Shown: positions 1 through 9,016, numbered from the stretch's first letter. The stretch is 46,688 bases of DNA from an uncultured Verrucomicrobiota bacterium (GCA_902551155.1 CACDBG010000009.1:1-46688); one strand, 5' to 3'. Numbers and translations: made by a program. The notes: a model not told the origin generated them from the sequence alone.

Positions 1-1
1 T

Positions 2-160
2 TTAATCACAGTCATCCTTAATGGCGTGAAAATTGTGGATCGAGCTGATGTCGCGCGCTTCAAAAAGCCTTCCAAGGGTCATATTTGTTTTCTGGGGCAT
101 GGTTCCCAGGTAGAATTTCGTAACATACGGATAAAGGACTTAAGCCCTCCGGATAAATAG
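2..160 (+). CDS. C-terminal fragment of a DUF1080 (3-keto-disaccharide hydrolase-like) protein
   Basis: The open frame runs in from the left edge and stops at TAG 158-160, giving the last 52 residues of a protein whose start lies outside the window. The fragment reads as two closing beta strands: a strand ending in LNGVKIVD, then a glycine-rich turn and [17 protein letters not shown]. This is the usual ending of DUF1080 domains, in which an HG.pVEFRNI+IkeL motif closes a concanavalin-like fold. DUF1080 proteins are secreted and several act on 3-keto-glycosides. The stop lies 17 nt before the next start, so it probably shares a transcript with the oxidoreductase that follows; Gfo/Idh/MocA enzymes and 3-keto-glycoside hydrolases often occur together. 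Family call is fairly firm, substrate unknown. Confidence 0.75.
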   Translation, partial: LITVILNGVKIVDRADVARFKKPSKGHICFLGHGSQVEFRNIRIKDLSPPDK

Positions 161-177
161 AAACGTAGAGCTTAAAT

Positions 178-1512
178 ATGAAACACATTCAAAAAAGAAC
201 CCGTCGCGATTTCATAGCTGCTGCCTCCCTTACGATTGGTGCTCCCTTTATCAGTCGCCTCTCGTGGGCGGCAGGATCTCCATTACAGAAACTTCAGTAT
301 GCGGCCATTGGGGTTGGCGGCCGGGGGGCGGCTGATATCAATTCGATGTCCGGACACAAGAAGGTTCAAATGGTTGCGGCGGCCGATGTAGATTCTAGTG
401 TCTGCAAGAAGCTGGCAGCAAATAAAGCAGATGTGAAAACCTTTTCAGATTGGCGCGAGATGTTCCAAGCCATGGATAAGGGCATCGATATTGTCAGTAT
501 ATCCACCCCGGACCATATGCATGGAATCATGGCGATGAGTGCTATGAATTTGGGTAAGCATGTGTATGTCCAGAAACCGCTGGCACAAACCGTTGGCGAA
601 TGCCGGGCCATGCACGAAGCAGCTCATCAAAACAAGGTGATTGTCCAAATGGGTACTCAGGGCGCTTCAAGTTTCAATGACCGCACGGCCGTTGATTGGG
701 TTCAACGTAAATTGATTGGCAAAATATCTGAGGCCTGGGTTTTTTGCGGCAAAAGCTGGGGTGATAAAAATCCGCTCCCGGACCGTAAAGATGCGGTTCC
801 TGATGGCCTTAATTGGGATGGATGGCTTGGGGTAGGAGAAAAACGTCCCTTCATAGAAAAATATTATCATCCCAAGAACTGGCGCAGAAGACAGGGTTTT
901 GGAACGGGAACCCTGGGCGATATGGGTTGTCATATCTTTAATGCCATGTACCGGGGTTTGGGACTTACCGCACCCAAAAGGGTACGCTCTGCGACAGGGG
1001 TTCCTAATCAACATAACTGGACCAATAACGAGCGTGTTGAATATGACTTCCCGGCAACAGCCTATACAGGTGGAGGCCTGAAAGTTTTTTGGGTTAGCGG
1101 CAGTCAACGCGCACCGAAGGAACTGACTAACCTTATTCCCAAGGGGATTAAATATAGATTCGGATGCCTGCTAAAAGGAGAGAAGGGTGTGCTCCTTTTA
1201 AGACACGGCAATTCCCCCGTGCTGTTGCCGGCAGAAAAATTTAAAAACGTAACACCCAAAAAACTTGAAGCCATCACCCATCATGATGCGTTTATTGACG
1301 CAGTCCTTGATGGAGACCAAAGCCGGTTGTTGTCCTCCATTGATTATGCAGCACCGATGAGCGAGTTTATTTTGCTCGGGAATGTTGCCATGCAGTACTC
1401 TCCCGACTGGCTCGACTGGGATGAAAAGCAGGCAGTGATCACCAATCACAAGGATGCCAACAGGCACATTCATCGTTCTTACCGATCCGGTTGGAAGATT
1501 ATGGAGAGTTAA
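178..1512 (+). CDS. Tat-exported Gfo/Idh/MocA family oxidoreductase
   Basis: A 444-residue NAD(P)-dependent oxidoreductase of the Gfo/Idh/MocA family. A twin-arginine signal sits at the start (RTRRDFI, residues 7-13) followed by a hydrophobic stretch to about residue 31, so the folded enzyme is exported with its cofactor. The Rossmann glycine motif is GVGGRG (45-50), STPDHMH is at 109-115, and the catalytic-lysine motif appears as VQKPL (131-135) in place of the classical EKP. The C-terminal half carries the alpha/beta domain, including GTGTLGDMGCHIFN. Family members oxidise or epimerise sugars; periplasmic versions with bound NAD(P) are common in PVC bacteria. It lies between a DUF1080 hydrolase and a sulfatase, which suggests work on sugars released from a sulfated glycan. 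The sugar is not predictable. Confidence 0.93.
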   Translation: MKHIQKRTRRDFIAAASLTIGAPFISRLSWAAGSPLQKLQYAAIGVGGRGAADINSMSGHKKVQMVAAADVDSSVCKKLAANKADVKTFSDWREMFQAMDKGIDIVSISTPDHMHGIMAMSAMNLGKHVYVQKPLAQTVGECRAMHEAAHQNKVIVQMGTQGASSFNDRTAVDWVQRKLIGKISEAWVFCGKSWGDKNPLPDRKDAVPDGLNWDGWLGVGEKRPFIEKYYHPKNWRRRQGFGTGTLGDMGCHIFNAMYRGLGLTAPKRVRSATGVPNQHNWTNNERVEYDFPATAYTGGGLKVFWVSGSQRAPKELTNLIPKGIKYRFGCLLKGEKGVLLLRHGNSPVLLPAEKFKNVTPKKLEAITHHDAFIDAVLDGDQSRLLSSIDYAAPMSEFILLGNVAMQYSPDWLDWDEKQAVITNHKDANRHIHRSYRSGWKIMES

Positions 1513-1517
1513 ATTCC

Positions 1518-2936
1518 ATGATCTTGAGATTGATACCCGTCCTGATTCTGGTCCTGGGCAGCCCTTTGGGCGCCAAGGAAAAATACAATGTGCTTTTTAT
1601 TATTTCTGATGACCTGACCTCAACTGTGCTGGGTTGTTACGGCAATAAAATCTGCAAGACTCCCAATATCGATCGCTTGGCAGCCCAAGGCACCCGTTTC
1701 ACTCGCGCCTACTGTCAGGCGACCTTCTGCGGACCTTCTCGGGCGTCCCTTATGTTCGGGTATTATCCCTACGCCAGTAAGGCGACGGGGTACACAAGTG
1801 GACGCAAAGAAATCGGTGGAGATAAGGATAGTTGGGCGCAGCACTTCAAAAAGAATGGCTATCACAGTGCGCGCATTTCAAAGGTTTTTCACATGGGGGT
1901 GCCTCCGGACATTTCCAAGGGCAGCGACGGGGCCGACGATCCGGAATCATGGGATGAGGCATACAACAGCAAGGGTCCGGAAACGAAGGTGCCTGGATTA
2001 GCCGAGATGTTGTCGCATAATCCAGGTGGCTTGAAGAAAGGCACTGGTAGCAGCCAAAGCTTCAATGTCGTCGAGGCCGAGGGTGATGATCTGGTTCATT
2101 CGGACGGCAAAACGGCGCAAAAGGCCGTCAAACTCATCGGCAAATACAAGGATATGGAAAAACCCTTTTTTTTAGCAGTTGGATTCGTGCGGCCACACGT
2201 TCCTTTGGTGGCTCCAAAAAAATATTTCGATCCTTACCCGCTTAGCAAAATTGTTCTGCCGCCCAAGATCCCGGGGGATCAAAACGATATCCCGCGGAAT
2301 CCGGCTAATAAGCGAACGACCGCCAATTACGAAATGGACTTGGCCCAGCAGAAAGGCGTGCTTCGCGCTTACTACGCAACGGTCAGTTACATGGATACAT
2401 TAGTCGGCAAGATCATCTCGGCACTGGAATCAACTGGACAGCGCAATAACACCATCGTCATCTTCACCAGCGACCATGGCTATCACTTGGGCGAACACGA
2501 CCTATGGCAGAAGGTCAGTATTCATGAAGAGTCGGCAAAAGTACCCTTGATTATCTGCGTGCCTGGCAAGAAACCTGCCGTGTGCAATTCGCTGACCGAA
2601 TTAATCGACCTATATCCTACGATCTCAAAACTGTGCAGCTTGAAAATACCCGGCAACATTCAGGGCAAGGACATATCGGCCATGCTGGATGATCCCACAG
2701 TCAAGGTGCGCGATGCGGTGCTCTCCAGTGGTAAAGGCCGCTTGTTACGTACCGAGAAATGGGCGTATCTAGATTACGGAAAAACGGGCGAGCTTTACGA
2801 CATGAAGAAAGACCCCAAACAATACCACAATCTTTTTAATGATGCCGAATACGCCAAGGTGCTTTCAGATATGAAAGAGAAACTGAAGGCGAAGCTTGCC
2901 GAAATAAGCGAGCATGATCTGGTTAAAAAGAGGTAA
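1518..2936 (+). CDS. Secreted sulfatase, iduronate-2-sulfatase-like
   Basis: A 472-residue type I sulfatase removing sulfate esters from a glycan outside the cytoplasm. A Sec signal spans residues 1-19. The metal-binding DD pair is at 31-32. The formylglycine motif is CGPSR (71-75), so Cys71 is the residue to be oxidised to formylglycine. The second metal/active-site motif, SDHGYHLGEH, lies near residues 318-327, and the following WQKVSIHEES is typical of the iduronate-2-sulfatase branch. I chose ATG 1518 rather than an in-frame TTG at 1491: the ATG begins a clean signal peptide, has GGAG 11 nt upstream and avoids a 22-nt overlap with the preceding oxidoreductase. It follows that gene by 5 nt and is probably co-transcribed. 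The substrate cannot be deduced. Confidence 0.93.
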   Translation: MILRLIPVLILVLGSPLGAKEKYNVLFIISDDLTSTVLGCYGNKICKTPNIDRLAAQGTRFTRAYCQATFCGPSRASLMFGYYPYASKATGYTSGRKEIGGDKDSWAQHFKKNGYHSARISKVFHMGVPPDISKGSDGADDPESWDEAYNSKGPETKVPGLAEMLSHNPGGLKKGTGSSQSFNVVEAEGDDLVHSDGKTAQKAVKLIGKYKDMEKPFFLAVGFVRPHVPLVAPKKYFDPYPLSKIVLPPKIPGDQNDIPRNPANKRTTANYEMDLAQQKGVLRAYYATVSYMDTLVGKIISALESTGQRNNTIVIFTSDHGYHLGEHDLWQKVSIHEESAKVPLIICVPGKKPAVCNSLTELIDLYPTISKLCSLKIPGNIQGKDISAMLDDPTVKVRDAVLSSGKGRLLRTEKWAYLDYGKTGELYDMKKDPKQYHNLFNDAEYAKVLSDMKEKLKAKLAEISEHDLVKKR

Positions 2937-2942
2937 AAATAA

Positions 2943-3011
2943 ATGAACAAACCTCTAATGGTTGTCTTTACTTTTAATTCTTTGAATCATGGTGGGAGGA
3001 TTGGTTTTTAA
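2943..3011 (+). other. Short ORF-like element, copy A of a two-copy repeat
   Basis: Just after the sulfatase stop there is a 22-codon frame beginning ATG AAC AAA. Its first 50 bases match 39 of 50 positions with a second copy at 13483, also placed just after a gene. The translated cores share the pattern MNK-L-VVFT-N-LNH, and five of the nine differing codons are synonymous. It could be a real small peptide gene, the shared 5' end of decayed genes, or a non-coding repeat. No function is recognised. Confidence 0.3.
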
Positions 3012-3028
3012 TCACCGTCTAATGAGAA

Positions 3029-3412
3029 ATGAAAATTTACCTTTTATCACTATTTACAGTAATGCTGGCGGGGTGTTGTACCAAAGAGCCATTATCTGCG
3101 TCTCTCACAGATGTAAAGGATAAGCCAACTACCTCTTCGGCCGGTGGGAAAAATGTGGCACCACTAGCTGAACGTTCCGACTTTATTAATAGCGCTGGCG
3201 GCGATGTGCCAGCAGATAAAATGGAATTACGCGGAGGGCTTTGGTTCGTCAAAGGTGAGACTAAGCCTTTCACGGGCAAGACGACTTTGTGGGCTTCCGG
3301 CCATGGTAATGAGATTGCCCGTCAGGTGGTAAAAACCTACGTGAATGGCAAGGAGCAAGGGAGTAAGGTGCATATTTTTATTGGTAAACGAGCTCCGAGA
3401 CCAAACCGCTAG
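3029..3412 (+). CDS. Small lipoprotein with MORN/YwqK-like motif
   Basis: A 127-residue protein with a lipoprotein signal: hydrophobic residues 4-14 and a lipobox LAGC ending at Cys16. Residues 17-65 look disordered. The C-terminal half contains the pattern GLWFVKGETKPFTGK followed by a glycine-ended strand and VNGKEQGSKVHI, which resembles the MORN-like repeats of YwqK-type proteins (a line such as pFTGk...yenGkkeG). Such repeats are beta hairpins of uncertain role; the YwqK antitoxin label in databases is not evidence of toxin-antitoxin function here. The gene precedes a second lipoprotein with Sel1 repeats, so both may be envelope proteins of one unit. No function assigned. Confidence 0.7.
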   Translation: MKIYLLSLFTVMLAGCCTKEPLSASLTDVKDKPTTSSAGGKNVAPLAERSDFINSAGGDVPADKMELRGGLWFVKGETKPFTGKTTLWASGHGNEIARQVVKTYVNGKEQGSKVHIFIGKRAPRPNR

Positions 3413-3455
3413 TTTAGGTAGTCTGCCCCTTCAGCGCGTGTTTTTTAATAGGACG

Positions 3456-4295
3456 ATGAAAAGCCTCATAACAATTATGTTTTTTATACTTTTTTGTTAT
3501 GGTTGTGGTACGCCTCTTGATCAGATCTCTTCGGGAAAACTTGAGCCTAACTTATCTCAACAAAATGTTAAAACCGTTTCAATAGATTCGGAGCTTAGGG
3601 CATTTCTTGATACTAAATTGAAGGCTGAGGCAGGAGAGCCCTTAGCCCAAACTAAGACCGCAGATAACTATGCAACAGGGCGTGGGGTTTTAGTAAATTT
3701 TCAAGAAGCAGTTAAATGGTACCGAAAAGCTGCGGAGCAAAATGAACCAAGAGCTCAATATAACCTCGGATACATGTATTACAATAGCGAAGCCTTGCCA
3801 CGTGATTATAAGAAGGCTGTTTATTGGTTTACTAAGGCTGCTAAGCAAGGAAACTCCGGTGCGCAGTGTAATCTAGGTTTAATGTATGAAAATGGAGAAG
3901 GCGTGGAGGAAAATGATGAAATAGCCGTAAATTGGTTCCGTAAAGCTGCTGTGCAGGATGAGCCCATGGCACAATTTAACATGGGTTGGATGTATGAAAA
4001 TGGCACGGGTATTGAAAAGAACGCCGTAAAGGCATTGGCTTGGTATAAGAAGGCATCTTTTTCAGGGCACATCGAAGCCCCAAGTTTTCTGGCAATTCTT
4101 TATGACGCCGGCAATGGGGTGAAGGTGGATAAGATTTCCGCTTATGCGTGGTGGTTGATAGGTGCCAAGCGTGGAGATGAAGCGCCGCTTAACAATCTGG
4201 ATTTTCTGGAGACAAAACTTACGGCTCAACAAATTATGACCGCCCAGGATCTGGCTGCCCAGCTGGAGAAGGAAATGGCGAATAGTAAGCCGTAG
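3456..4295 (+). CDS. Sel1-repeat lipoprotein
   Basis: A 279-residue protein with about five Sel1-like TPR repeats of roughly 36 residues, recognisable by the recurring AVKWYRKAA and YNLGYMYENG units across residues 55-245. These repeats form an alpha-solenoid used for protein-protein contacts. The N terminus is hydrophobic and ends in YGC, a plausible though imperfect lipobox (Cys17). The open frame extends upstream to 3345, but that part overlaps the preceding lipoprotein gene and is not signal-like, so ATG 3456 is preferred; AGGA precedes it at very short spacing. The last 30 residues are a charged helix. It sits between a small lipoprotein and a sulfatase. The binding partner is unknown. 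Confidence 0.85.
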   Translation: MKSLITIMFFILFCYGCGTPLDQISSGKLEPNLSQQNVKTVSIDSELRAFLDTKLKAEAGEPLAQTKTADNYATGRGVLVNFQEAVKWYRKAAEQNEPRAQYNLGYMYYNSEALPRDYKKAVYWFTKAAKQGNSGAQCNLGLMYENGEGVEENDEIAVNWFRKAAVQDEPMAQFNMGWMYENGTGIEKNAVKALAWYKKASFSGHIEAPSFLAILYDAGNGVKVDKISAYAWWLIGAKRGDEAPLNNLDFLETKLTAQQIMTAQDLAAQLEKEMANSKP

Positions 4296-4459
4296 TCAGC
4301 GCGAATCACTTAGCTGTAGAAATCCCAGTAAACCACCTATTAAATAAAGTAGGCCTTATGAGGGAATGATCCATCCCAGTGGCGAAATAATCAGAGCAGT
4401 TCTTTTCCTGTGGAAATTCTGGTGAAAAATTGAGGAGATGGTTATTCTTTCTCCCTCTG

Positions 4460-5950
4460 ATGAAAAAATCCCACTTAATCCTCTTTGCTTTGCTGTTTCC
4501 TTTGGCAGTTTTGGCCGAGGTAAAAAAGCCGAACATTCTATTTATTATTGCTGATGATCAGTCGCCTTTTGATTTTAAGGCTTATAATCCAACTTCACCT
4601 CTTAATGCTCCAATTATTGGATCATTAGCAGCCGAAGGGATGACTATCGATCGGGCATACCATATGGGTTCCATGTCCGGTGCAGTATGTTCTCCTTCCC
4701 GTACAATGATTATGAGCGGGCGCACGCTTTGGCATCTCCCTCGGCGAGGCAGGAAACATCTCAAACGTGAGGAAGGACTCACTGATGGCAAAGATATCCT
4801 CAATAACACTATTCCGGCAGTATTCAATCGTGCTGGGTATGATACTATGCGGACCTGCAAAAAAGGGAATAGTTACGAAGGGGCTAACGCACAGTTTACT
4901 GTTCGCCATGACGCAGGCAAACGAGGTGGAACCCATGAGACAGGTAGCGGTTGGCACGGAGACCGGGTAATGGATTATTTGGCTGAACGAGAAAAAACCA
5001 AGGATACCGATCCCTTCTTTATCTACTTTGGATTTTCCCACCCGCATGATGTGCGCGATGGAACACCTGAGCTGCTCAATAAATATGGGGCGGTAAATCA
5101 TCGCGATCGGGAATCTCTGCCACCAGCTAACACAAAGGCTCCTAAATTGCCTCTTAATTGGCTGCCCAAGCATCCCTTTCATCACGGTCATCCCGGCTTA
5201 CGCGACGAGGTGTCAGTCAGTGGTGTTTGGGAAAATCGTGATGAACGGACTATCCGTAATGAGATTGGACGCCAGTTTGCCTGCAGCGAAAATATTGATA
5301 TTCAAATTGGACGTGTACTCAGGAAACTCAAGGCAATGGGGGAGCTGGAGAACACTTACATTTTTTATACTGCCGACCATGGTATGGCTATTGGTCGACA
5401 CGGTTTGCAAGGTAAACAGAATCTTTACGAGCATACCTGGAGAGTCCCTTTATTTGTGAAAGGTCCCGGAATCAAGTTTGGTAGCCGGGCTCCTGGGAAT
5501 GTGTATTTGCTGGATCTCTTGGCTACTTTTTGTGATTTAGCTGGCATTAATAAACCGAAAACTTGTGAGGGCATTAGCTTCAAGCCGATTCTAATGGGTA
5601 AGAAGCAAATAGTTCGAGAGGAGCTTTATGGCGCTTATTGCGGTGGAACCAAACCCGGTATGCGGTCTGTGCGCAAAGGTGACTGGAAATTAATTAAGTA
5701 CGACGTTCTTGATGGCAAGGTTCGAGAAACCCAGCTTTTCAACCTGAAGGAAAACCCGCACGAATACATTCAACAAAACCATACTTCTAGTGTTAAGGAG
5801 CAAACTGGCGCAAAGCCGAAGCTCGGCCAAGCCAACCTTGCGAGAAACCCAAAGTATGCCGGTAAACTGAGAGAGATGGAGGCATTGTTGCTCTCCGAAA
5901 TGAAAAGGTTGGACGACCCTCATCGATTTTGGGACCAGAAAGAAAAATAA
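4460..5950 (+). CDS. Secreted sulfatase with CSPSR motif
   Basis: A 496-residue type I sulfatase with a Sec signal (residues 1-19). Metal ligands DD are at 32-33 and the formylglycine motif is CSPSR (77-81). Further sulfatase signatures are FGFSHPHD in the middle and TADHGMAIGRHGLQGKQNLY around residue 310. An in-frame TTG at 4430 gives a ten-residue extension; ATG 4460 starts a standard signal peptide, although no good ribosome site precedes either. It is a close paralogue of the sulfatase at 10419, with long identical stretches such as RNEIGRQFACSENID and GLQGKQNLYEHTWR, so one arose by duplication. It probably removes sulfate from a glycan; the two copies may have different specificity because the residues around the active cysteine differ. 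Confidence 0.93.
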   Translation: MKKSHLILFALLFPLAVLAEVKKPNILFIIADDQSPFDFKAYNPTSPLNAPIIGSLAAEGMTIDRAYHMGSMSGAVCSPSRTMIMSGRTLWHLPRRGRKHLKREEGLTDGKDILNNTIPAVFNRAGYDTMRTCKKGNSYEGANAQFTVRHDAGKRGGTHETGSGWHGDRVMDYLAEREKTKDTDPFFIYFGFSHPHDVRDGTPELLNKYGAVNHRDRESLPPANTKAPKLPLNWLPKHPFHHGHPGLRDEVSVSGVWENRDERTIRNEIGRQFACSENIDIQIGRVLRKLKAMGELENTYIFYTADHGMAIGRHGLQGKQNLYEHTWRVPLFVKGPGIKFGSRAPGNVYLLDLLATFCDLAGINKPKTCEGISFKPILMGKKQIVREELYGAYCGGTKPGMRSVRKGDWKLIKYDVLDGKVRETQLFNLKENPHEYIQQNHTSSVKEQTGAKPKLGQANLARNPKYAGKLREMEALLLSEMKRLDDPHRFWDQKEK

Positions 5951-6154
5951 AAAGGAATTGTTTGATCTCTCCAAAAACATTTCCGAACCCATTAATTTAT
6001 CACACCAAAACTTCGTGGAAACCAATCTTAACGAGAAGGCAAAAAGGCCGCCTTCGAGCTCACCCTGGAAGCTGGAGACTACGACCCCGAGGCGTGGTTT
6101 ACCAATGGCAAGAAACGTTCCGGCGCCCTTTGGGCCTACGTAAAGAAACTTTGA
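5951..6154 (+). pseudogene. Remnant of a sulfatase C terminus
   Basis: This stretch has no intact gene but reads as two frameshifted pieces of a sulfatase tail. From 5952 one frame gives KELFDLSKNISEPINLSHQN, the usual ELYDLs.DpgE..NL motif near sulfatase ends. From about 6035 another frame gives FELTLEAGDYDPEAWFTNG and ends ALWAYVKKL before TGA 6152-6154, like the closing strands of many PVC sulfatases. The frames differ, so there is an indel near 6027-6034. The neighbouring sulfatase already has its own end at 5950, so this is the scar of another, mostly deleted sulfatase gene. Confidence 0.65.
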
Positions 6155-6183
6155 AATTTAATCAAATGCCACTTACCAATCAT

Positions 6184-7497
6184 ATGAAAAATACATCACG
6201 TAGAGACTTCCTTAAAACCTCAACCGTCGCAGGTAGCTTTTTTATTCTGCCTTCGGGGTTGCTTGCCAATTCGCCTAACAGTCGCGTTTGTACCGCGCAT
6301 ATTGGCACCGGAGGGAAAGGCCGAGTTGATACCGGCGAGTTAGTCAAACACGAACGCGTGCAGACTGTTGGCTTTTGTGATGTGGATAGAAATCGCGGTC
6401 AGGCTGATTCATGGCTTTCAAAGCACAAGAGTGCGAAGTTTTTTCAGGACTACCGCGAGATGCTTGCGACACTTGGCGACAAGGTGGATGTGGTATCCAT
6501 TTCCACACCGGATCACACTCATTACCCGGCCACGATGGCCGCGATGAAGCTTGGCAAACACGTCTACACGCAAAAGCCTCTGACTCACAAATTGGCCGAG
6601 GCACGCGAATTAGCTGCGTTTGCCGCTGACAAGAAGCTTACCACCCAGATGGGTATCCAAAACCAGTCGCGCGCACCATATCGGTTCACCCGACACCACA
6701 TTAAGGCCGGCATCATTGGTAAAATCAAAAAGGTTTACGTGTGGAGCTTCAAGAACTGGGGCTATGACGGCAAACCTTACGCTGAAAAATCCTCCATCCC
6801 CGAAACGCTTGATTGGAACCTTTGGTTGGGCACCGCACCTGTCCGACACTTCACCGAAAAGGTTTATCATCCGGGGCAATGGAGAAAGATCCTTGATTTC
6901 GGCTGCGGCACACTGGGTGACATGGGTATTCATATCTTTGATACCCCGTTTAAGTCGCTCGATCTTACCGATCCGTTGTGGGTCGAGGCTGAATGTCGCT
7001 TGCCCAATGGCTTTGGTCATGCCGAAAGGAACAAGGTGCACTATGGATTTAAGCCGACCCAGTACACGACTCGGGATTTCACCTTCACTTGGTGGGACGG
7101 CGATGGCGCCCCACGCCATAACAATAACCCTGATCTTATTCTGCCCAATGGCGATAAGCTGCCTGGCCAGGGCGCACTATACGTCGGCGAAGGCGGACGC
7201 ATGGTGCTGCCCCACTGTAAAATGCCAACGTTTTACCCGGACTCCGTGCTCGATGGTGTGGATAAGAGTAAATTCAAAAGCGTTAATCATTACACGCAGT
7301 TCCTCGACGCCATCGAGGGCAAAGACAAGACGTTGGCCGGCTTCGACTACGCCGGTCCGTTGGCTGAGTCTCTTTGTTTGGGTGTTGTTGCCTGTCAGTT
7401 TCCCGGCAAACGACTAGAATGGGATGCAAAGAAAGTGCGTGTCACCAACCTTACTAAAGCTAATGCGCTACTCGAGGGAAAATATCGAAAGTTTTAA
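6184..7497 (+). CDS. Tat-exported Gfo/Idh/MocA family oxidoreductase
   Basis: A 437-residue NAD(P)-dependent oxidoreductase related to the one at 178. The Tat motif is TSRRDFLKT (residues 4-12) with a hydrophobic segment to about residue 28. The nucleotide-binding loop is GTGGKG (41-46), STPDHTH lies at 107-113 and the catalytic motif is TQKPL (129-133). GCGTLGDMGIHIFD and later FDYAGPLAESLCLG mark the C-terminal domain. ATG 6184 is chosen because the Tat motif follows directly; ATG 6166 in frame would add six residues and cannot be excluded, while the frame upstream of it only reads through a sulfatase remnant. Role inferred: periplasmic oxidation or epimerisation of a sugar liberated by the sulfatases on either side. 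Confidence 0.92.
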   Translation: MKNTSRRDFLKTSTVAGSFFILPSGLLANSPNSRVCTAHIGTGGKGRVDTGELVKHERVQTVGFCDVDRNRGQADSWLSKHKSAKFFQDYREMLATLGDKVDVVSISTPDHTHYPATMAAMKLGKHVYTQKPLTHKLAEARELAAFAADKKLTTQMGIQNQSRAPYRFTRHHIKAGIIGKIKKVYVWSFKNWGYDGKPYAEKSSIPETLDWNLWLGTAPVRHFTEKVYHPGQWRKILDFGCGTLGDMGIHIFDTPFKSLDLTDPLWVEAECRLPNGFGHAERNKVHYGFKPTQYTTRDFTFTWWDGDGAPRHNNNPDLILPNGDKLPGQGALYVGEGGRMVLPHCKMPTFYPDSVLDGVDKSKFKSVNHYTQFLDAIEGKDKTLAGFDYAGPLAESLCLGVVACQFPGKRLEWDAKKVRVTNLTKANALLEGKYRKF

Positions 7498-7541
7498 TTC
7501 CGGATCCTGAAATCAGTCGAAAATTAGAGTAATTATAGGGA

Positions 7542-9014
7542 ATGAGAATTAAAATTCTTCTGCTAACGTTTCTTGCGTTATCCATCCAAGCCGCGGTCAA
7601 ACAACCTAACATCCTGTTTTTGTTTACTGATGACCACGCCCTGAATGCCCTATCAGCATATGGTGGTCCGCTCGCAAAGATTGCTCCGACACCATGCCTC
7701 GACCGCATTGCAAATGAAGGTATGCTCTTTAAGCACTGTTTGGTAAGTAATTCCATCTGTGCCCCTTCGCGGGCCGTGATCCTAACCGGAAAATACTCAC
7801 ATTTGAATGGGCAGCTCACAAACAGGGAAGTGTTTGATGGTTCTCAGCAAACCGTTTCCAAGCTATTACAAAAGGCGGGTTATCAAACTGCCATCGTAGG
7901 TAAGTGGCACCTGAAGTCCACACCTACTGGCTTCGATCACTTTGAAGTACTTAAGGGGCAGGGTCAGTACTATAATCCGATGTTAATTACCAACGGCAAA
8001 AACGTGAAGCACACTGGTTACACTACGGATATAATCACCGATCAGTCGTTAAAATGGCTCAAACAAAGGGACGCCAAGAAGCCGTTCTTTTTAATGACCC
8101 AGCACAAAGCACCGCACGGCCGATGGGAGCCAGCCCTCCGTCATCTTAATACATTTGAGAAAGTTAAGATCCCCGAGCCACCAACTTTGTTTGACTATTA
8201 TTCTGGACGGAGCGCGGCTTCGGCTAATCATAAAATGGGTATTGCAGAAGACATGGGGCCGAATCGGTTGATGTTTCGTTATTCAAGTAAGTTCACCCCG
8301 GAGCAATTCAAGATCTTTGATGGCCATTTTCGTCCGCGCAATGAAGCGTTTGAAAAATTAAACCTTCAAGGTCGTGATCGAACCCGTTGGAACTATCAGC
8401 GTTATATAAAAAATTATCTCCGGTGCGTGAAGGCAGTAGATGAAAATGTTGGACGTATGCTCAAGTATCTTGATGAAAATGCCTTGGCGAAAAATACCGT
8501 GATTATCTACAGCTCCGATCAAGGCTTCTGGCTTGGGGAGCACGGCTGGTTCGATAAACGCTGGATGTATGAGGAAAGCCTTCACACACCACTGCTCATC
8601 CGTTGGCCAGGCCGGGTTAAGCCCGGGAGCATAAATGCAAACCTTGTCTCCAACCTGGACTTTGCTCAAACCTTTCTAGACATTGCCGGCGCTGTTCAAC
8701 CCAGTGATATGCAAGGTAGATCAATCACCCCCATTCTCCAGGGCCACACGCCTGAAAATTGGCGCAAGACACACTATTATCATTACTATGAAGCCGGTGG
8801 TCACGGTGTGCCTCTTCACTATGGCGTCACCGATGGCCGCTACAAGCTTATCCGTTTTCCAGACAGTAAGCTCGACACTTGGGAGTTCTTCGACTTAAAA
8901 ACCGATCCTCAGGAGCTGAAGAGCCGCTACACTGATAAGGATTATATCCAGAAAATTAATGCTTTGAAAGAGGAGCTAACGCGATTACGTTCTCAGTATA
9001 AAGTAGTAGAATAA
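7542..9014 (+). CDS. Secreted sulfatase with CAPSR motif
   Basis: A 490-residue type I sulfatase. The signal peptide is residues 1-18, the metal pair DD is at 30-31 and the formylglycine motif is CAPSR (73-77). GKWHLKSTP, MTQHKAPHGRWEP and SSDQGFWLGEHGWFDKRWMYEES are the standard later motifs; the last resembles mucin- and heparan-type sulfatases of the S1_8/S1_11 kind, though I cannot assign a subfamily. The ending FFDLKTDPQELKSRY is the usual sulfatase tail. The next sulfatase starts 2 nt after the stop, so this gene and the following two (to 11993) form a tight co-transcribed group. Likely acts on sulfated glycan fragments in the periplasm or outside the cell. Confidence 0.93.
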   Translation: MRIKILLLTFLALSIQAAVKQPNILFLFTDDHALNALSAYGGPLAKIAPTPCLDRIANEGMLFKHCLVSNSICAPSRAVILTGKYSHLNGQLTNREVFDGSQQTVSKLLQKAGYQTAIVGKWHLKSTPTGFDHFEVLKGQGQYYNPMLITNGKNVKHTGYTTDIITDQSLKWLKQRDAKKPFFLMTQHKAPHGRWEPALRHLNTFEKVKIPEPPTLFDYYSGRSAASANHKMGIAEDMGPNRLMFRYSSKFTPEQFKIFDGHFRPRNEAFEKLNLQGRDRTRWNYQRYIKNYLRCVKAVDENVGRMLKYLDENALAKNTVIIYSSDQGFWLGEHGWFDKRWMYEESLHTPLLIRWPGRVKPGSINANLVSNLDFAQTFLDIAGAVQPSDMQGRSITPILQGHTPENWRKTHYYHYYEAGGHGVPLHYGVTDGRYKLIRFPDSKLDTWEFFDLKTDPQELKSRYTDKDYIQKINALKEELTRLRSQYKVVE

Positions 9015-9016
9015 CA

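Noticed and set aside
3029-3412. YwqK-like antitoxin of a toxin-antitoxin pair
   Set aside because: The protein is a lipoprotein and no toxin-like neighbour exists; the similarity is only to MORN-like repeats.
3345-3455. Upstream extension of the Sel1-repeat gene
   Set aside because: It overlaps the previous lipoprotein gene and would put a non-signal segment before an evident lipoprotein signal.
4625-5191. 188-codon antisense frame in the sulfatase gene at 4460
   Set aside because: The sense strand encodes an intact sulfatase; the antisense peptide has no domain.
6620-7417. 265-codon open frame on the plus strand within the second oxidoreductase gene
   Set aside because: It is in another frame of a gene with clear Tat and Rossmann motifs; its peptide is Arg/Pro/Ser-rich with no recognisable domain.
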